Assembly: GCA_031551625.1 (NCBI GenBank)
Contig: JAVBNJ010000105.1
Location: 1-5,495 of the forward strand
From: JAVBNJ01 sp031551625
GTDB taxonomy: Bacteria > Bacteroidota > Bacteroidia > Bacteroidales > UBA932
Reading direction: 5' to 3'
Length of the DNA stretch: 5,495 nt
Below, piece after piece: positions 5,097-5,495 of the stretch (its first letter is position 1; every line of letters begins with the position of its first letter). Both the position numbers and the translations under genes were made by a program. The notes below the pieces were generated by a model. The model did no database searches. It worked only from the letters and a program-made list of their open reading frames with translations, and was not told the origin of the DNA.

Positions 5097-5116
5097 AACT
5101 AACCAAAAATAAAATA

Positions 5117-5495
5117 ATGATGAAACAAATTTTCTTTTCTCTGTTCTTTACAACGCTTGCTTGCGTTGCATTTGCACAAAACTACAAAGTAAATGTATCG
5201 TCGACAAGTGGCAGTTACAGTACTTCAAAAACCGTAAGTTTCAATGTGTCGTGGACAAACCGGCTGGAAGGGAAATACAACTCCAAAGTGTGGGTGCTGA
5301 TTGATTACAAAAATTTGGCAACCGGCTTGTGGAGCCGCGCCACGGTCACAGCCGTCAGTGCCGGAAGCAGCGGTTCCACTATCACAGCAGGCGGTCGCGG
5401 ATTCTGGCTGCAGGGAAACAGTGGCGCCTACAACCAGAAAGTAACCGTAACATTAAGCGGAGTCCCTGCCAAATACAACTGGTGTGCCCATGTAA
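5117..5495 (+). CDS. secreted protein of unnamed beta-rich family (partial, C-terminus beyond right edge)
   Basis: Open from the ATG at 5117 (a second ATG follows at once) to the edge: 126 residues and no stop. Residues 1-20 form a signal peptide, with K3, a hydrophobic core at 5-18 and an AFA cleavage site before Q21. C16 is a poor lipobox, so signal peptidase I is more likely. The mature part is rich in Ser, Thr, Val, Tyr and Trp in beta-strand alternation: VSFNVSW (40-46), SKVWVLIDY (56-64), W72-RATVT, GFWLQG (95-100), KVTVTLSG (108-115) and YNWCAHV (120-126). I recall similar KVWV-DY ... GFWL ... FNWC blocks in large uncharacterised Bacteroidota surface proteins, but I know no family name and assign no function. 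The leader is A-rich. No TAnnTTTG box lies close upstream; the nearest full one on this strand is at 4750. Confidence 0.8.
   Translation, partial: MMKQIFFSLFFTTLACVAFAQNYKVNVSSTSGSYSTSKTVSFNVSWTNRLEGKYNSKVWVLIDYKNLATGLWSRATVTAVSAGSSGSTITAGGRGFWLQGNSGAYNQKVTVTLSGVPAKYNWCAHV

Overview
The window looks like chromosome of a member of the Bacteroidota, most likely order Bacteroidales. The direct evidence is the promoter grammar: several gene starts are preceded by TAnnTTTG -7 boxes, one with a TTTG -33 box exactly 19 bases upstream. Leaders are short and A-rich, with no strong Shine-Dalgarno sequence. Protein content fits too: a CGGC protein, a Zn-ribbon Nudix protein, an M23/LysM lipoprotein and a secreted protein of a type I associate with this phylum. 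I cannot place it to genus.

Layout, left to right. Bases 1-841 (minus) are the first 280 residues of an AI-2E family membrane transporter that runs off the left edge. Divergent from it are a small cysteine-rich CGGC protein (891-1223) and, 10 bases later, a YhbS-like GNAT acetyltransferase (1234-1743). Convergent with these is a Zn-ribbon Nudix hydrolase (1817-2374, minus) with an apparent TTG start. It shares a compact divergent promoter region with a DUF1801/frataxin-like protein (2439-2822), whose stop overlaps the start of a short-chain dehydrogenase (2819-3538) as ATGA. A 14-pair inverted repeat fills the convergent gap (3545-3613) before a secreted M23 peptidase/LysM lipoprotein (3621-4655, minus).

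Bases 4656-5116 carry no convincing protein gene but are full of structure. There is a consensus promoter on the plus strand (4727-4757), then a long rod-like foldable segment (about 4791-4912) that could be a small RNA. Two short related GGATTTAC-type repeat units follow, one of them bracketed by a 15-bp inverted repeat (4976-5071), and then a perfect 14-bp palindrome (5083-5096). From 5117 to the right edge runs the N-terminal part of a secreted protein with a clear signal peptide and a beta-rich domain of no family I can name.

The coding genes are mostly housekeeping or poorly characterised singletons and do not form one obvious pathway. The only tight operons are CGGC-GNAT and DUF1801-SDR. 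The least explained part is the 4656-5116 intergenic region with the secreted protein after it. I see no CRISPR array, tRNA, rRNA, intact insertion sequence or recognised defence system.
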